From Bin87 sp965203985 (GTDB taxonomy: Bacteria; Chloroflexota; Dehalococcoidia; Lucifugimonadales; UBA3495): a stretch of DNA of 64,000 nucleotides. The translations under genes and the position numbers were made by a program. Shown here piece by piece: positions 56,445 through 64,000 of this stretch. The notes under the pieces were generated by a model that was not told where the DNA came from, did no database searches, and was given only the letters and a program-made list of their open reading frames with translations. Numbering within the stretch: position 1 is the first letter of the stretch; each line of letters begins with the position of its first letter. The stretch is taken from assembly GCA_965203985.1 (NCBI GenBank), contig CBDBDS010000006.1, positions 89,248 through 153,247 on the forward strand. The letters are read 5' to 3'.

Positions 56445-56493
56445 TTTTCTCCTCTTAGGATCCCGGTGAGCTTCGTCGAATATATCCGGCGCG

Positions 56494-57966
56494 TTATGCA
56501 GCGATCCCCAGTTCCCGCAACCTGGCCACCAGGTATTCCTGCGGCCGGTCGCCTTTGACGCTGTTGCAGTGCCCGCACAGCAGTTGCAGGTTTTCGATGT
56601 GGTCGGTGCCACCACGGCTTTCGGGAATGACGTGGTCGACCGTGAAGTTACGGAACGGGAACTCGCTGCGGCAGCTGTTGCACCGGCCTTCCTGGTGACC
56701 GAAGAGGACGTGCTTGTTCTGGCGGTAGGGCACTGGCGCGTCGATGTCGGTCCGCTTGGGGATGTCGGTACGCGCTGTGACGAAGCCGTGGTGGAACAGA
56801 CCGCCCATGGACTGTTGTAGGCGCATGTTGACCAACTCGACGGCCTTGGGCGAGATGTCGATCCCGATCCAGCGCCGGCCCAGGTTGTAGGCGGCCACGC
56901 AAGCAGTGGCGCAGCCGCAGAACGGGTCTAGGACGACGTCGCCCTCGTTGGACGATGACTTGATGATGCGTTCCAGAAGCGCGAGAGGTTTCTGGGTGGG
57001 GTAGCCAACACGTTCGGCGCCGAGCACTGGCGGAATGTCGTCCCACAGGTCCTCCAATGGGATCCCCGGCATGTCTTCAGCGAAATGCATCAGGCGGGGC
57101 ATTCCGGTCTCTCTGTGGATCAACCTACCCTCGTTCCAAAACGCAGTCAGGTTCGGCCTCGAGTAGGCCCAATATCGGCCGCGGTAAGGACTTACCGACC
57201 GGTACTCCCATCCTTCTTGGGGTTCCCGGTACTCGTCGGTCAGGTCAGCAGACCACCGCGCCTTTTCTCCCAACAGGCGTTTGACGCGCCACCCGTACTC
57301 CGTATCGCCGCCGGGTTTCGCGGCGGTTACGTCGGTTTCCTTGTAACGCCGACCATCGGTGCCGACGTGCCGGTACTCATTTGCGAGATAGTCATCGTCG
57401 TAAGGCATGTACTGTGGGTTCCAAACGTATTCCTGGCCCTTGGAGTAGACCAGGACCACGTCGCGGATCCTCCCCGCCCTGCGCATCCCCTGACGCGTGT
57501 CGCTGTGGGCGCTGGACCTCTTCCAGGTCATTTCGTTCAAGTACAGCCCGGGACCGAATACTGCATCCATCAACAGCTTCAAGTAATGGCTGGCCGTGGG
57601 GTCGCAGTGGAGGTAAATCGAAGCGGTATCCTTCATCACCCGCTTCATCTCGATGAGGCGGACCGCCATCATGCACAGATAAGACTGCATCGGCTTGCCG
57701 TGGGACAGCCCTGCGGTGTCGAGGACCTTGTAAATGGACGGCTGCTCGTCGGCGATCAGCCCCATCCAGGCCACGTCTAGGTCAGAGAGGGTCCAGGTGT
57801 CCTTGAAGGCGGCGCCGGCCGCGACGCCGCCCACCGGCGCGGCGTAGTTGCGGTTGGAGTTGAACGGCGGGTCCAGGTAGATCAGGTCAACCGACGCGGA
57901 GTTGAGGCCGCGCAGAATGTCCAGGTTGTCCCCGGTCCAGATGGTTCGGTCGGCGAAATTGGTCAT
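56494..57966 (-). CDS. DNA methyltransferase (N6-adenine/N4-cytosine) fused to HNH nuclease
   Basis: Start taken at ATG 57966 (MTNFADRTIWTGDNLDILRG), the usual opening of this methylase type; an in-frame ATG at 58047 would add 27 residues. 490 aa. Motif IV is VDLIYLDPPFNSNRNY, early in the chain. Motif I comes late (DVVLDPFCGCATACVAAYNL) after YPTQKPLALLERI, so the order is the beta class. Residues ~400-485 form an HNH nuclease: CNSCRSEFPFRNFTVDHVIP, then LQLLCGHCNSVKGD, with both CxxC pairs and the DH. One polypeptide could thus methylate and cut. It is divergent from the HEPN-like gene at 58121. Confidence 0.92.
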   Translation of the reverse strand: MTNFADRTIWTGDNLDILRGLNSASVDLIYLDPPFNSNRNYAAPVGGVAAGAAFKDTWTLSDLDVAWMGLIADEQPSIYKVLDTAGLSHGKPMQSYLCMMAVRLIEMKRVMKDTASIYLHCDPTASHYLKLLMDAVFGPGLYLNEMTWKRSSAHSDTRQGMRRAGRIRDVVLVYSKGQEYVWNPQYMPYDDDYLANEYRHVGTDGRRYKETDVTAAKPGGDTEYGWRVKRLLGEKARWSADLTDEYREPQEGWEYRSVSPYRGRYWAYSRPNLTAFWNEGRLIHRETGMPRLMHFAEDMPGIPLEDLWDDIPPVLGAERVGYPTQKPLALLERIIKSSSNEGDVVLDPFCGCATACVAAYNLGRRWIGIDISPKAVELVNMRLQQSMGGLFHHGFVTARTDIPKRTDIDAPVPYRQNKHVLFGHQEGRCNSCRSEFPFRNFTVDHVIPESRGGTDHIENLQLLCGHCNSVKGDRPQEYLVARLRELGIAA

Positions 57967-58120
57967 GAGGAATACGGTAACATCATAGACCGCGCAATCG
58001 CAACACAGCTCCATCTCCTTCTGGACGGCACCATGTCGGGAGGCCATAGAGTCATCGTGCAGGCTCCAGTGGCATTCTGAGTGAGGGAGCGATGTCTGAG
58101 GGGAATGAAAGGAGGCGTCC

Positions 58121-58954
58121 GTGACTGAATCTCAGCCTGAAGTCGTCTACAAAGAAACCGTCCAAATCGGCGATACCGAAATAACCATCGAGTATAGCGA
58201 CGTCATTTGGGATGATTTCGAATGGCCGCCGATGAGCCTGACACTTTCCGGTGCGAACTACCATGCTCAACTTGATGCGGTACGCAAATTCCTGTCGTGG
58301 CAGGATCAAGCCAACGTGAACCGACAACAAGAACTACAGCGGGCCGAACAAATCGTTAAGGCTGCAAGTGGAGAGGTACGCGAATGGCTCAACGATGAGC
58401 TGATTGAACGCTGGCAGGACACGATATACGAGGACGCCACGCGAAGCATAGGTGCCGCCGTGATGTTAACGCCTTTGGTCGAGTCTCTGTTTCACAGGTT
58501 GGCCCTTTGTTTGGGGGCACCGTGGGAGGGTCGGCGGATCCCAAAGCAAATCATGAAGTTGGTGAGGGGTTGCGGCTTATCTCCAATATCGAGAGACCTG
58601 GAATCTACTCTGAGGGCTTTGTTCGCGCACAGAAACGAAATGTTCCACTGGGGAATTGAATGGCCCATCGAAGAGCGGGAGAGATTTGATCGGTTGATAC
58701 GCGACTCCGGATGGCCAAGGTCTTGGTTCGATCACGCGGTAGATGGCGATGGTCCTTGGATTTTCTATCTCACTGAAGAGTTCGTATCGCATTGCCTTGA
58801 TTCGATCGAGCGACTGGTTGACTCGGTTCGCGATTATGTTCAAAACAAGGGCTATGGGTTTGGATGGGAACAATCCGACCAATTCCCTGATCAGGGTAGG
58901 ATCACGAGCCTATCTCCCCTTCGGTGCATTCTCAGCGAGAGGGCACGAATGTAG
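58121..58954 (+). CDS. HEPN-like protein B
   Basis: 277 aa from GTG 58121, six bases after AAAGGAGG. An N-terminal extension (VQIGDTEITIEYSDVIWDDF) precedes the helical part. LRALFAHRNEMFHWGIEWPI has RNEMFH, the HEPN Rx4H motif, and the C-terminal helices match HEPN-like protein A (53702-54439). It is divergent from the methylase-HNH gene, with 154 bases between, so both may share a control region. The two paralogues next to two copies of the same HNH-methylase end suggest a repeated module. Confidence 0.7.
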   Translation: MTESQPEVVYKETVQIGDTEITIEYSDVIWDDFEWPPMSLTLSGANYHAQLDAVRKFLSWQDQANVNRQQELQRAEQIVKAASGEVREWLNDELIERWQDTIYEDATRSIGAAVMLTPLVESLFHRLALCLGAPWEGRRIPKQIMKLVRGCGLSPISRDLESTLRALFAHRNEMFHWGIEWPIEERERFDRLIRDSGWPRSWFDHAVDGDGPWIFYLTEEFVSHCLDSIERLVDSVRDYVQNKGYGFGWEQSDQFPDQGRITSLSPLRCILSERARM

Positions 58955-59304
58955 ATTAGGGCGAGGTTCCTCCAGATGCGCCGTCCGGGTGTCAGAGGAG
59001 CCCGTCCCCATGGTCTCCAATGCTCACCGCACGCGTGACCAGGATAGGAACCGCCCGACATGGGTCGTCAAGGCGGGGATGACCCTGACGCGAACCTTCG
59101 TCAAGTCCTCGCCGTTCATCTGATCCATCCCCCATTCAACCCCGCGAATAGCACCGGCATGCCGCCCATCGGGCATCGTAAGTTGCGACTGTGGACGCAA
59201 CCAGAGGGTAGGAGCGGGACAACGATCACCGAACCCGAGCAGCAGTTTAGAACACAAATGCTGTAATTGACAAGACACCAAACCGATGGGAAGGACGGGA
59301 AAAC
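58955..59304. other. Intergenic, no supportable gene
   Basis: About 350 bases. A plus frame 59060-59266 (GGDDPDANLRQVLAVHLIHP) looks faintly protein-like but has no start signal or family, and may be a fragment. It probably also holds the promoter of the next gene. Confidence 0.35.
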
Positions 59305-60329
59305 ATGGATGCGACAATGCTGTTACCGTTCAGAAAATCAGTGGGGGCACCAATACGGATGGTTGATGATGATCACCCGGAACTCGCTAGATTCACAGTA
59401 GCGATCGATGCTCCTCCCAGCGCTTTCCCATGGATTTCCCGGAAATTTTGGGATTACCGGATTTGGTACAAGCTCGGTTGGGTCGTCCAACAGCCCGGTG
59501 TCATGTCGGGCGACGCGACTGGACGCATTCGTGATGCGATCAACCGATTGGTTGATTTCAACGGCGATGATCTTGATTACGTACAGTCGGTGGAATCCGT
59601 GTCCATAATTTACCCCAAGAGTCAAAAGGAGTTCATATGGCGCCAACTATCGAATCTAGTGCAGACCGTCGACCAGTCTACTGGGCGACCTTGCCGGTCA
59701 TTGGTTGTGCCTACCGGTATCGGCTCGAAAGTCATCACCTTATTGGAGCAGTGCCTAGATATCGAAGTTCCTGACGCGGGCGCACATATTTGCTTGAATA
59801 GTCAGATTTCTCCCGCGTGGGAAGCATATGTACCGGAAGGGGGCCCTTTCTTGAACTTGGACCCTGGCTGGACTTTCGACACCAACGAAATGTCGGAACG
59901 CAGCGCTTGGGAACGACTGTACTCATGGATTAGGCGCACAGGGCTGCCTATGTCAGGCGCACCATATCCCAACGGTCCCAACGAGTTTCCGGACTACCGG
60001 GCTTCTATCGCCGGGGTTGATTATGATGTGGAAATGACCTCGGTGCCTAACATGAACCGGCGTACCATCAAGAGCAGCAATCCCGATGTCGAGGAAACGC
60101 TACGGTGGGTCGCGCAACACCCGACGAGACCATCGAAGAGGTAACGGAAGAGTTGTCTCGGGTTCTCGCGTCAAAAGCCAGAAAATCGCCTGCCGGACGG
60201 TACATGCTCGTCGTGTCAAATTGGTCCTCATTTGATTTGGACGACGCAGGTATCTGGGGTTCTCTAGACACCACCGCGTTCAATGACATATTCCTGATGC
60301 AGCGTGGAGGAGTTTTCCACGCCGCATGA
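59305..60329 (+). pseudogene. Unknown gene, frameshifted near its 3' end
   Basis: From ATG 59305 (MDATMLLPFRKSVGAPIRMV) the frame runs 279 codons to a stop at 60144, but protein sense shifts at about 60110 into another frame (DETIEEVTEELSRVLASKAR, YMLVVSNWSSFDLDDAGIWG) and ends at 60329. The combined product is about 340 aa. YRASIAGVDYDVEMTSVPNM shows D-x(n)-E-x-T, in the manner of degenerate PD-(D/E)xK folds, which is suggestive only. It lies between the HEPN-like gene and the IS1380 element, whose end is 47 bases away. It may be an extra effector of the cluster. Confidence 0.55.
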
Positions 60330-60375
60330 TGCCGCCGCCGCACTTCTCAAGTCCCATGGGGCGCATGGCAAAGGG

Positions 60376-62097
60376 CCTAACCCCCAATCCACCGAAATGA
60401 TGAGTTTGGCGGCGTGCTGATGGGATGAGAAAGTGCTCCCGGCTTCGGGGATAATGGTTTTTGTCACAGAAAACCAACCCCTCACAAGGAGCACCCATCG
60501 GATGCTACCACCTGAGCGCCCCGACCGCATCCAAATCGCGTTTGATGATGCCCGCCTGGTGGCCAATGCTGGGCTGATTCTGCCCGTCACCCTGGCCCAT
60601 CATCTGGGACTGGGAGAGCTGGTGGACCGCCATGTTGATCTGGGGGATGCGCCGGGTCGAGCCAACGCGGGAGACAAACTGCTGACGCTGGTGGCGTCGG
60701 CGCTGGCCGGTGGGGACTGCATTGACGACGCCGACGCGCTGCGCGCTGGCGGGACCGCACAGGTGCTGGGCTGCGCGGTGAAGGCGCCGTCCACGCTGGG
60801 CACCTTTCTGCGGAGTTTCCAGTGGGGCCATGCGCGCCAGTTGGATCGAGTGAGCCGTGAGGCGCTGGCCCGAGCCTGGGTCGCCGGCGCCGGTCCGGGC
60901 GACGAGCCGTTGACCATCGACCTGGACTCCACCGTCTGCGAGACCTACGGCCTGTGCAAGGAGGGCGCGCAGCGCCACAACTACGCCGGTCAGCGTGGCT
61001 ATCACCCGCTCTTCGCCGTCGCTGCTGGGACGGGCGACGTGCTGATGGCCCGCCTGCGCAAGGGCCGAGCCAACACCGCTCGGGGCGCCGCCCACTTCCT
61101 GCGTGAGACCATCAGCCGAGTGCGCTACGCCGGGGCCACCGGACCATTGACCATGCGTGCCGACAGCGGCTTCTATAACCGCGACATCGTCGCCGCCTGT
61201 CGCAAGATGAAGGTCCGCTACTCCATCACCGTCCGCCAGCAACCAATCGTGCGCAATCTCATCGAGGCCATACCCGAAGAGGATTGGACGCCCATACCCT
61301 ATTGGATGGAGGGCGGCGCCGACGTGGCCGAAACTGAATATACTCCCTTCCAGCATGAGCCCTATGCCGTGCCGGTGCGGCTCATCGTCCGCCGGGTGAC
61401 GCCCACCCCCGGCTCCCAGTTGGCCCTGCTTACCGAATACAGCTATCACGCCTTCATCACCGACCGTGAGGGCGACACCCTGGATCTCGAAGCCGACCAT
61501 CGCCGCCACGCCGAGATCGAAAACGCCATCCGCGACCTCAAGTACGGCGTGGGCCTCAACCATCTGCCATCGGGTCGCTTTCCCGCCAACGCCGCCTGGC
61601 TGGCGGTGCAAGTCATCGCCCATAACCTCGCCCGCTGGACGACACGTCTCGGGTTGTGCGAGCCGGTGGCCACCACCAAGACCCTCCGGCGACGCTTCTT
61701 CTCCCTGGCCGGACGCATCACCCGCAAGGCACGTCGCCTCACCTTGCATCTGCCCCAGGGCTGGCCCTGGCAAAACCAGTTCAGCTCTGCCCTGGCCCGA
61801 TTGCGCGCCCTGCCGCTCCCTTCTTGATCACGCCCTCGGCGTTTGACCTGTCCAACAGATTACCCAACTGCCTGGCCCATCAGCGCTCAGGCTGGGCCCC
61901 TGGCGGTCTCCGCCTGTGATCTGGTGTCGAAAATCGCGCCCAGACTTCTACCACAGGCCGTCAAAATCCCTCCGGCGTGGCTGCTACACTCCACATCGTC
62001 CATCTCTCCGACATCAGGCTACCGCCGGCCCGTTCCCTGACCCCTAATCCCTCGTCTGACCACTGCTGCAGTATCCCTTCGGTGGATTCGGGCTAAC
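60376..62097 (+). mobile_element. Complete IS1380-family insertion sequence
   Basis: Inverted ends CTAACCCCCAATCCACCGAA (60378-60397) and TTCGGTGGATTCGGGCTAA (62078-62096) bracket one intact transposase gene. The total is about 1.72 kb, normal for the family. Two decayed relatives lie at 23230-23788 and 62870-63797, so the family has moved repeatedly in this genome. Confidence 0.88.
60502..61827 (+). CDS. IS1380-family transposase
   Basis: Start chosen at ATG 60502 (MLPPERPDRIQIAFDDARLV), after AAGGAG about 12 bases upstream; 441 aa. Family blocks are in order: LGLGELVDRHVDLGDAPGRA, first Asp in EPLTIDLDSTVCETYG, RGYHPLFAVAAGTGDVLMAR, second Asp in LTMRADSGFYNRDIVAACRK, and Glu in HRRHAEIENAIRDLKYGVGL. 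The reading frame is uninterrupted and all three catalytic acids are present, so it is probably active. Confidence 0.93.
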   Translation: MLPPERPDRIQIAFDDARLVANAGLILPVTLAHHLGLGELVDRHVDLGDAPGRANAGDKLLTLVASALAGGDCIDDADALRAGGTAQVLGCAVKAPSTLGTFLRSFQWGHARQLDRVSREALARAWVAGAGPGDEPLTIDLDSTVCETYGLCKEGAQRHNYAGQRGYHPLFAVAAGTGDVLMARLRKGRANTARGAAHFLRETISRVRYAGATGPLTMRADSGFYNRDIVAACRKMKVRYSITVRQQPIVRNLIEAIPEEDWTPIPYWMEGGADVAETEYTPFQHEPYAVPVRLIVRRVTPTPGSQLALLTEYSYHAFITDREGDTLDLEADHRRHAEIENAIRDLKYGVGLNHLPSGRFPANAAWLAVQVIAHNLARWTTRLGLCEPVATTKTLRRRFFSLAGRITRKARRLTLHLPQGWPWQNQFSSALARLRALPLPS

Positions 62098-62140
62098 GCT
62101 TGTCGCTTGGACAGAACCGGCTTGAAGAGCAGATCGGGCG

Positions 62141-62530
62141 CTATGGCAGCGGCGGTGACGATGCCCCCGCGCCAAGCATCGGCGGCATCCTCCCCGTCGC
62201 GTACGCGTCCCCAACCTGTGGGGCAAGCCACTCGCCCACCGTCCCGCCGTCGGGCAGTACGATGTTGGCCAAGGACTCGCTCTCCAAAGTGGTGATGCCA
62301 GACTCCACCGCCTCCAGTTTGGCCTTGATGACCAGCAGCAACGCCCGCCAGCGCTGACGGCAGGCTTGTTCCCACGCGGCCTGCTGAGCCGCCGCCGTTT
62401 GTTTTGACGGTAAAGACCGCGATGCAGCAGTGCCGCAGCAAAGGCCTTGTGGGTTCGTTGGCCATGGAGATAGTAACGCTTTGCGATCAGGTGTTGGGTT
62501 GAGGTCCCCGCCGTCTTGCAGCCGGGTCAT
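62141..62530 (-). CDS. Phage-like hypothetical protein (C-terminal part clear)
   Basis: The readable core AAWEQACRQRWRALLLVIKA followed by KLEAVESGITTLESESLANI and LPDGGTVGEWLAPQVGDAYA looks like a conserved phage-associated protein. The N-terminal ~40 residues of the open frame are not convincing, so the start is uncertain. It lies directly beside the IS1380 right end (44 bases) and downstream of two other tiny genes on the same strand. Function unknown. Confidence 0.55.
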   Translation of the reverse strand: MTRLQDGGDLNPTPDRKALLSPWPTNPQGLCCGTAASRSLPSKQTAAAQQAAWEQACRQRWRALLLVIKAKLEAVESGITTLESESLANIVLPDGGTVGEWLAPQVGDAYATGRMPPMLGAGASSPPLP

Positions 62531-62557
62531 CCTTCTGCCTGAGCAGGCTACCCCCTA

Positions 62558-62644
62558 CTAGAAGGGGATGAACCCGCAGGCCATCACCGTGGCCACGTAC
62601 AGCCCTGTCGATCGACGGGCGATGATGCCGTTCAGCTGGGTCAT
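62558..62644 (-). CDS. 28-residue peptide gene
   Basis: ATG 62644 stands after AAGGGGGGAACA, a very good ribosome site. The product starts MTQLNGIIARRSTGLYVATV and ends CGFIPF: a basic start and one hydrophobic stretch. It lies 13 bases after the 62-residue membrane protein and before the phage-like gene, in the same direction. A short membrane peptide is likely; no family recognised. Confidence 0.45.
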   Translation of the reverse strand: MTQLNGIIARRSTGLYVATVMACGFIPF

Positions 62645-62656
62645 TGTTCCCCCCTT

Positions 62657-62845
62657 CTAGGTTTGCTCACGGCGCCAGATCCGCACGTCCTCGACGGTCA
62701 CGGCTTCTATCAGCAGCGCCGCGGAGGCCATATAGAGCCAGGTGGATGTTCCCCCCAGTCCGTCGGTGAAGATATCGTACACTGCGATGCAGCTGATGAA
62801 CGTGGTCAGCGCCACCCTGAACCAGTGGCCGAGGTGCGGCACCAT
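62657..62845 (-). CDS. Small membrane protein (62 aa), holin-like size
   Basis: Taken from ATG 62845 (MVPHLGHWFRVALTTFISCI); the longer open frame upstream overlaps an IS1380 remnant. Two hydrophobic helices (residues ~9-27 and ~36-52) end in a charged tail (VEDVRIWRREQT). Such proteins in phage lysis regions act as holins, but neighbours do not prove that here. First of three small genes on this strand. Confidence 0.5.
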   Translation of the reverse strand: MVPHLGHWFRVALTTFISCIAVYDIFTDGLGGTSTWLYMASAALLIEAVTVEDVRIWRREQT

Positions 62846-62869
62846 CAACAGGTTTCCGCACTGAGCGCT

Positions 62870-63797
62870 CGGTCCACGTCGTCGGCTAACAACCTGTCCT
62901 CCGCGGCGGATCCATCCTCCGCCGGCGGGAGCCACCTGGTAAAGGGCAGGCTGGTTTCCTCGTCGCGTATCAGCACGGGCTGCCAGCCCATCACGTGGAG
63001 CTCACGCTCTAGGCGGGTCGGATTGTGGTACTTGACGCTCAGGGTGTCTGTGTCCAGCGTGGCACACTCGGCTCACCCTCTCCCGCGGGAAATGAGCAGC
63101 GCTTCGGGCCGTGTTGGATCGTCCCTTGTGCAGTCGACACATCACCACTTCGCCCGTTCCGGCAGCGACGGCCAGGAGCGGATGATATCCCCGCTGGCCG
63201 GCCTAATTTTGCCGCCAGACACCCCCTTTGACCAGCCTGTAGGTCTCGCTGCGCGCGGGACCAAGATGAATAGTCAACGCTTTGCCACCCGGGCCGGCGC
63301 CGGTCGTCCGGGCACGGGCCGACACTCCCCGGCTCACAAGATACGGTGCCGCGCAGCCCCACCGGAAATTCCGACGAAACGCCCTCAGGAAGGTCGTCGC
63401 TTTGACCACACATCCGATGGCGTCAGACGTCCCGCCGTTACGCAGCCGTCGGCGTCATCAATGAAGTCGCCAGCGCCGAGGCCACCATTGTCAACAGTTT
63501 GTCGCCAGAGTTGTCCCGACCCGGCGCACGCCGCAGGTCAACATGGTGGCTCACCAACTCGCCTAGCCCCAGGTTGTGTGCCAGGGTGATCGTAAAAAGG
63601 AGCCCTCGATTCGCTACTAGGCGGTTATAGTCAACGGGCATGTGGATGCGTTCGGACTGCTCAGGTGGTAGCAAATTTGGGTACTCCTGATGAGGGGTAG
63701 GTTTTCTGTTTCAAAAATCAATACCCCCGGAGCCAGGAGCTCTTTCTGATCCCTTCAGCGCGCTCCCAAGCTCATCTTTTCGTTGGGTTGGGGTAAG
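62870..63797 (-). mobile_element. IS1380-family remnant (third copy, heavily decayed)
   Basis: The minus strand begins MLPPEQSERIHMPVDYNRLV (from 63674) and LGLGELVSHHVDLRRAPGRD, then breaks into shifted fragments matching later family blocks (AGQRGYHPLLAVAAGTGEVV; CRLHKGRSNTARSAAHF). The outer terminal repeat TTTTCGTTGGGTTGGGGTAA is at 63777-63796. It is more diverged than the other copies. Confidence 0.75.
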
Positions 63798-63949
63798 TCC
63801 CATTGGGAAACGTCGGGAAGATTGGGGCAAATACCGTCTTCACCGGCTATCGCGTCCATCCTCCGCGCCTCGTTGTACTCCATTCATTGACGCCAATGGC
63901 CGGAACTGCATGATCACCGTGATCCAAGGCTAAACCCAATGCGGCTCCG

Positions 63950-64000
63950 TCAGAAGAAATCCAGGCCGTCGCTGTGGTGTGGTGAGATCACGATCTGTCC
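63950..64000 (-). CDS. C-terminal end of a paralogue of the 24984 gene (partial)
   Basis: The minus strand at the right edge reads GQIVISPHHSDGLDFF and then TGA (63952-63950). This resembles the end of the product at 24984-25388 (GQIVFSHMPGLT). The rest lies outside the window. The match is short but in the expected reading frame and followed directly by a stop. Confidence 0.5.
   Translation of the reverse strand, partial: GQIVISPHHSDGLDFF

Noticed and set aside
59024..59317. Small frames between the HEPN-like B gene and the next gene
   Set aside because: No ribosome site or recognisable family; too little support to call a gene.

Overview
The window is a GC-rich bacterial stretch made largely of accessory DNA. 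Genes are short-spaced, with many ATGA-type start/stop overlaps. Secreted DUF11/fibronectin-III proteins, many insertion sequences of different families, and dense restriction-modification content recall genomes of Chloroflexota (SAR202/Dehalococcoidia-like, often sponge- or marine-associated). That placement is inference from gene style only; no rRNA or marker gene is present. Many genes carry frameshifts or in-frame stops (TGA, TAG), which points to active decay under IS bombardment rather than genetic-code change.

Layout. 0-11.4 kb: a partial GAF-PAS histidine kinase (minus), then two large exported proteins (706 and about 1,554 aa; plus) that look like cell-surface material, and on the minus strand a lipoprotein and two membrane proteins. 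11.7-20.5 kb: nucleic-acid-acting genes: a broken EVE-domain gene, a translationally coupled ASCH + GNAT-PIN-PUA-like pair, a regulator with sigma-region-4-like, HARE-HTH-like and XRE modules, a NYN-domain nuclease and small coupled genes. 20.8-23.2 kb: a membrane pentapeptide-repeat protein overlapping an HExxH protein. 23.2-28.3 kb: an IS1380 remnant, a cluster of very small phage- or plasmid-like genes, a strongly structured non-coding region (25.50-25.86 kb) that ends in a hairpin covering the ribosome-binding site of a lipoprotein gene, a dead transposase and a tRNA.

28.5-36 kb: first defence island. A GHKL (paraMORC-like) ATPase-nuclease, a Vsr endonuclease and a C5-cytosine methyltransferase lie in one direction, followed by a decayed IS1182-like element, a complete-looking IS5-family element, and a second vsr killed by an amber codon. 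36-43 kb: an integrase-core IS, a tyrosine recombinase, an IS630 remnant, a winged-helix protein resembling replication-relaxation proteins, and behind it a 17-bp perfect inverted repeat plus three copies of a 20-bp motif, which could be a replication or transfer origin.

43.6-52.3 kb (minus): a type I restriction operon, hsdM - vapB - vapC - hsdS - TIGR02391/Ymh-like gene - small gene - hsdR - YgjP-like metallopeptidase. The toxin-antitoxin pair sits inside it with its own TATAAT promoter and overlapping palindromic operator. The Ymh-like gene carries six 51-bp in-frame tandem repeats. 52.6-60.3 kb: second defence cluster: a DNA methyltransferase fused to an HNH nuclease, a truncated second copy of its end, two paralogous HEPN-like proteins each next to one copy, an IS630 insertion, and a frameshifted unknown gene. 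60.4-64 kb: an intact IS1380 with terminal repeats, three small phage-like genes, another IS1380 remnant, and the last codons of a paralogue of the 25-kb small protein at the right edge.
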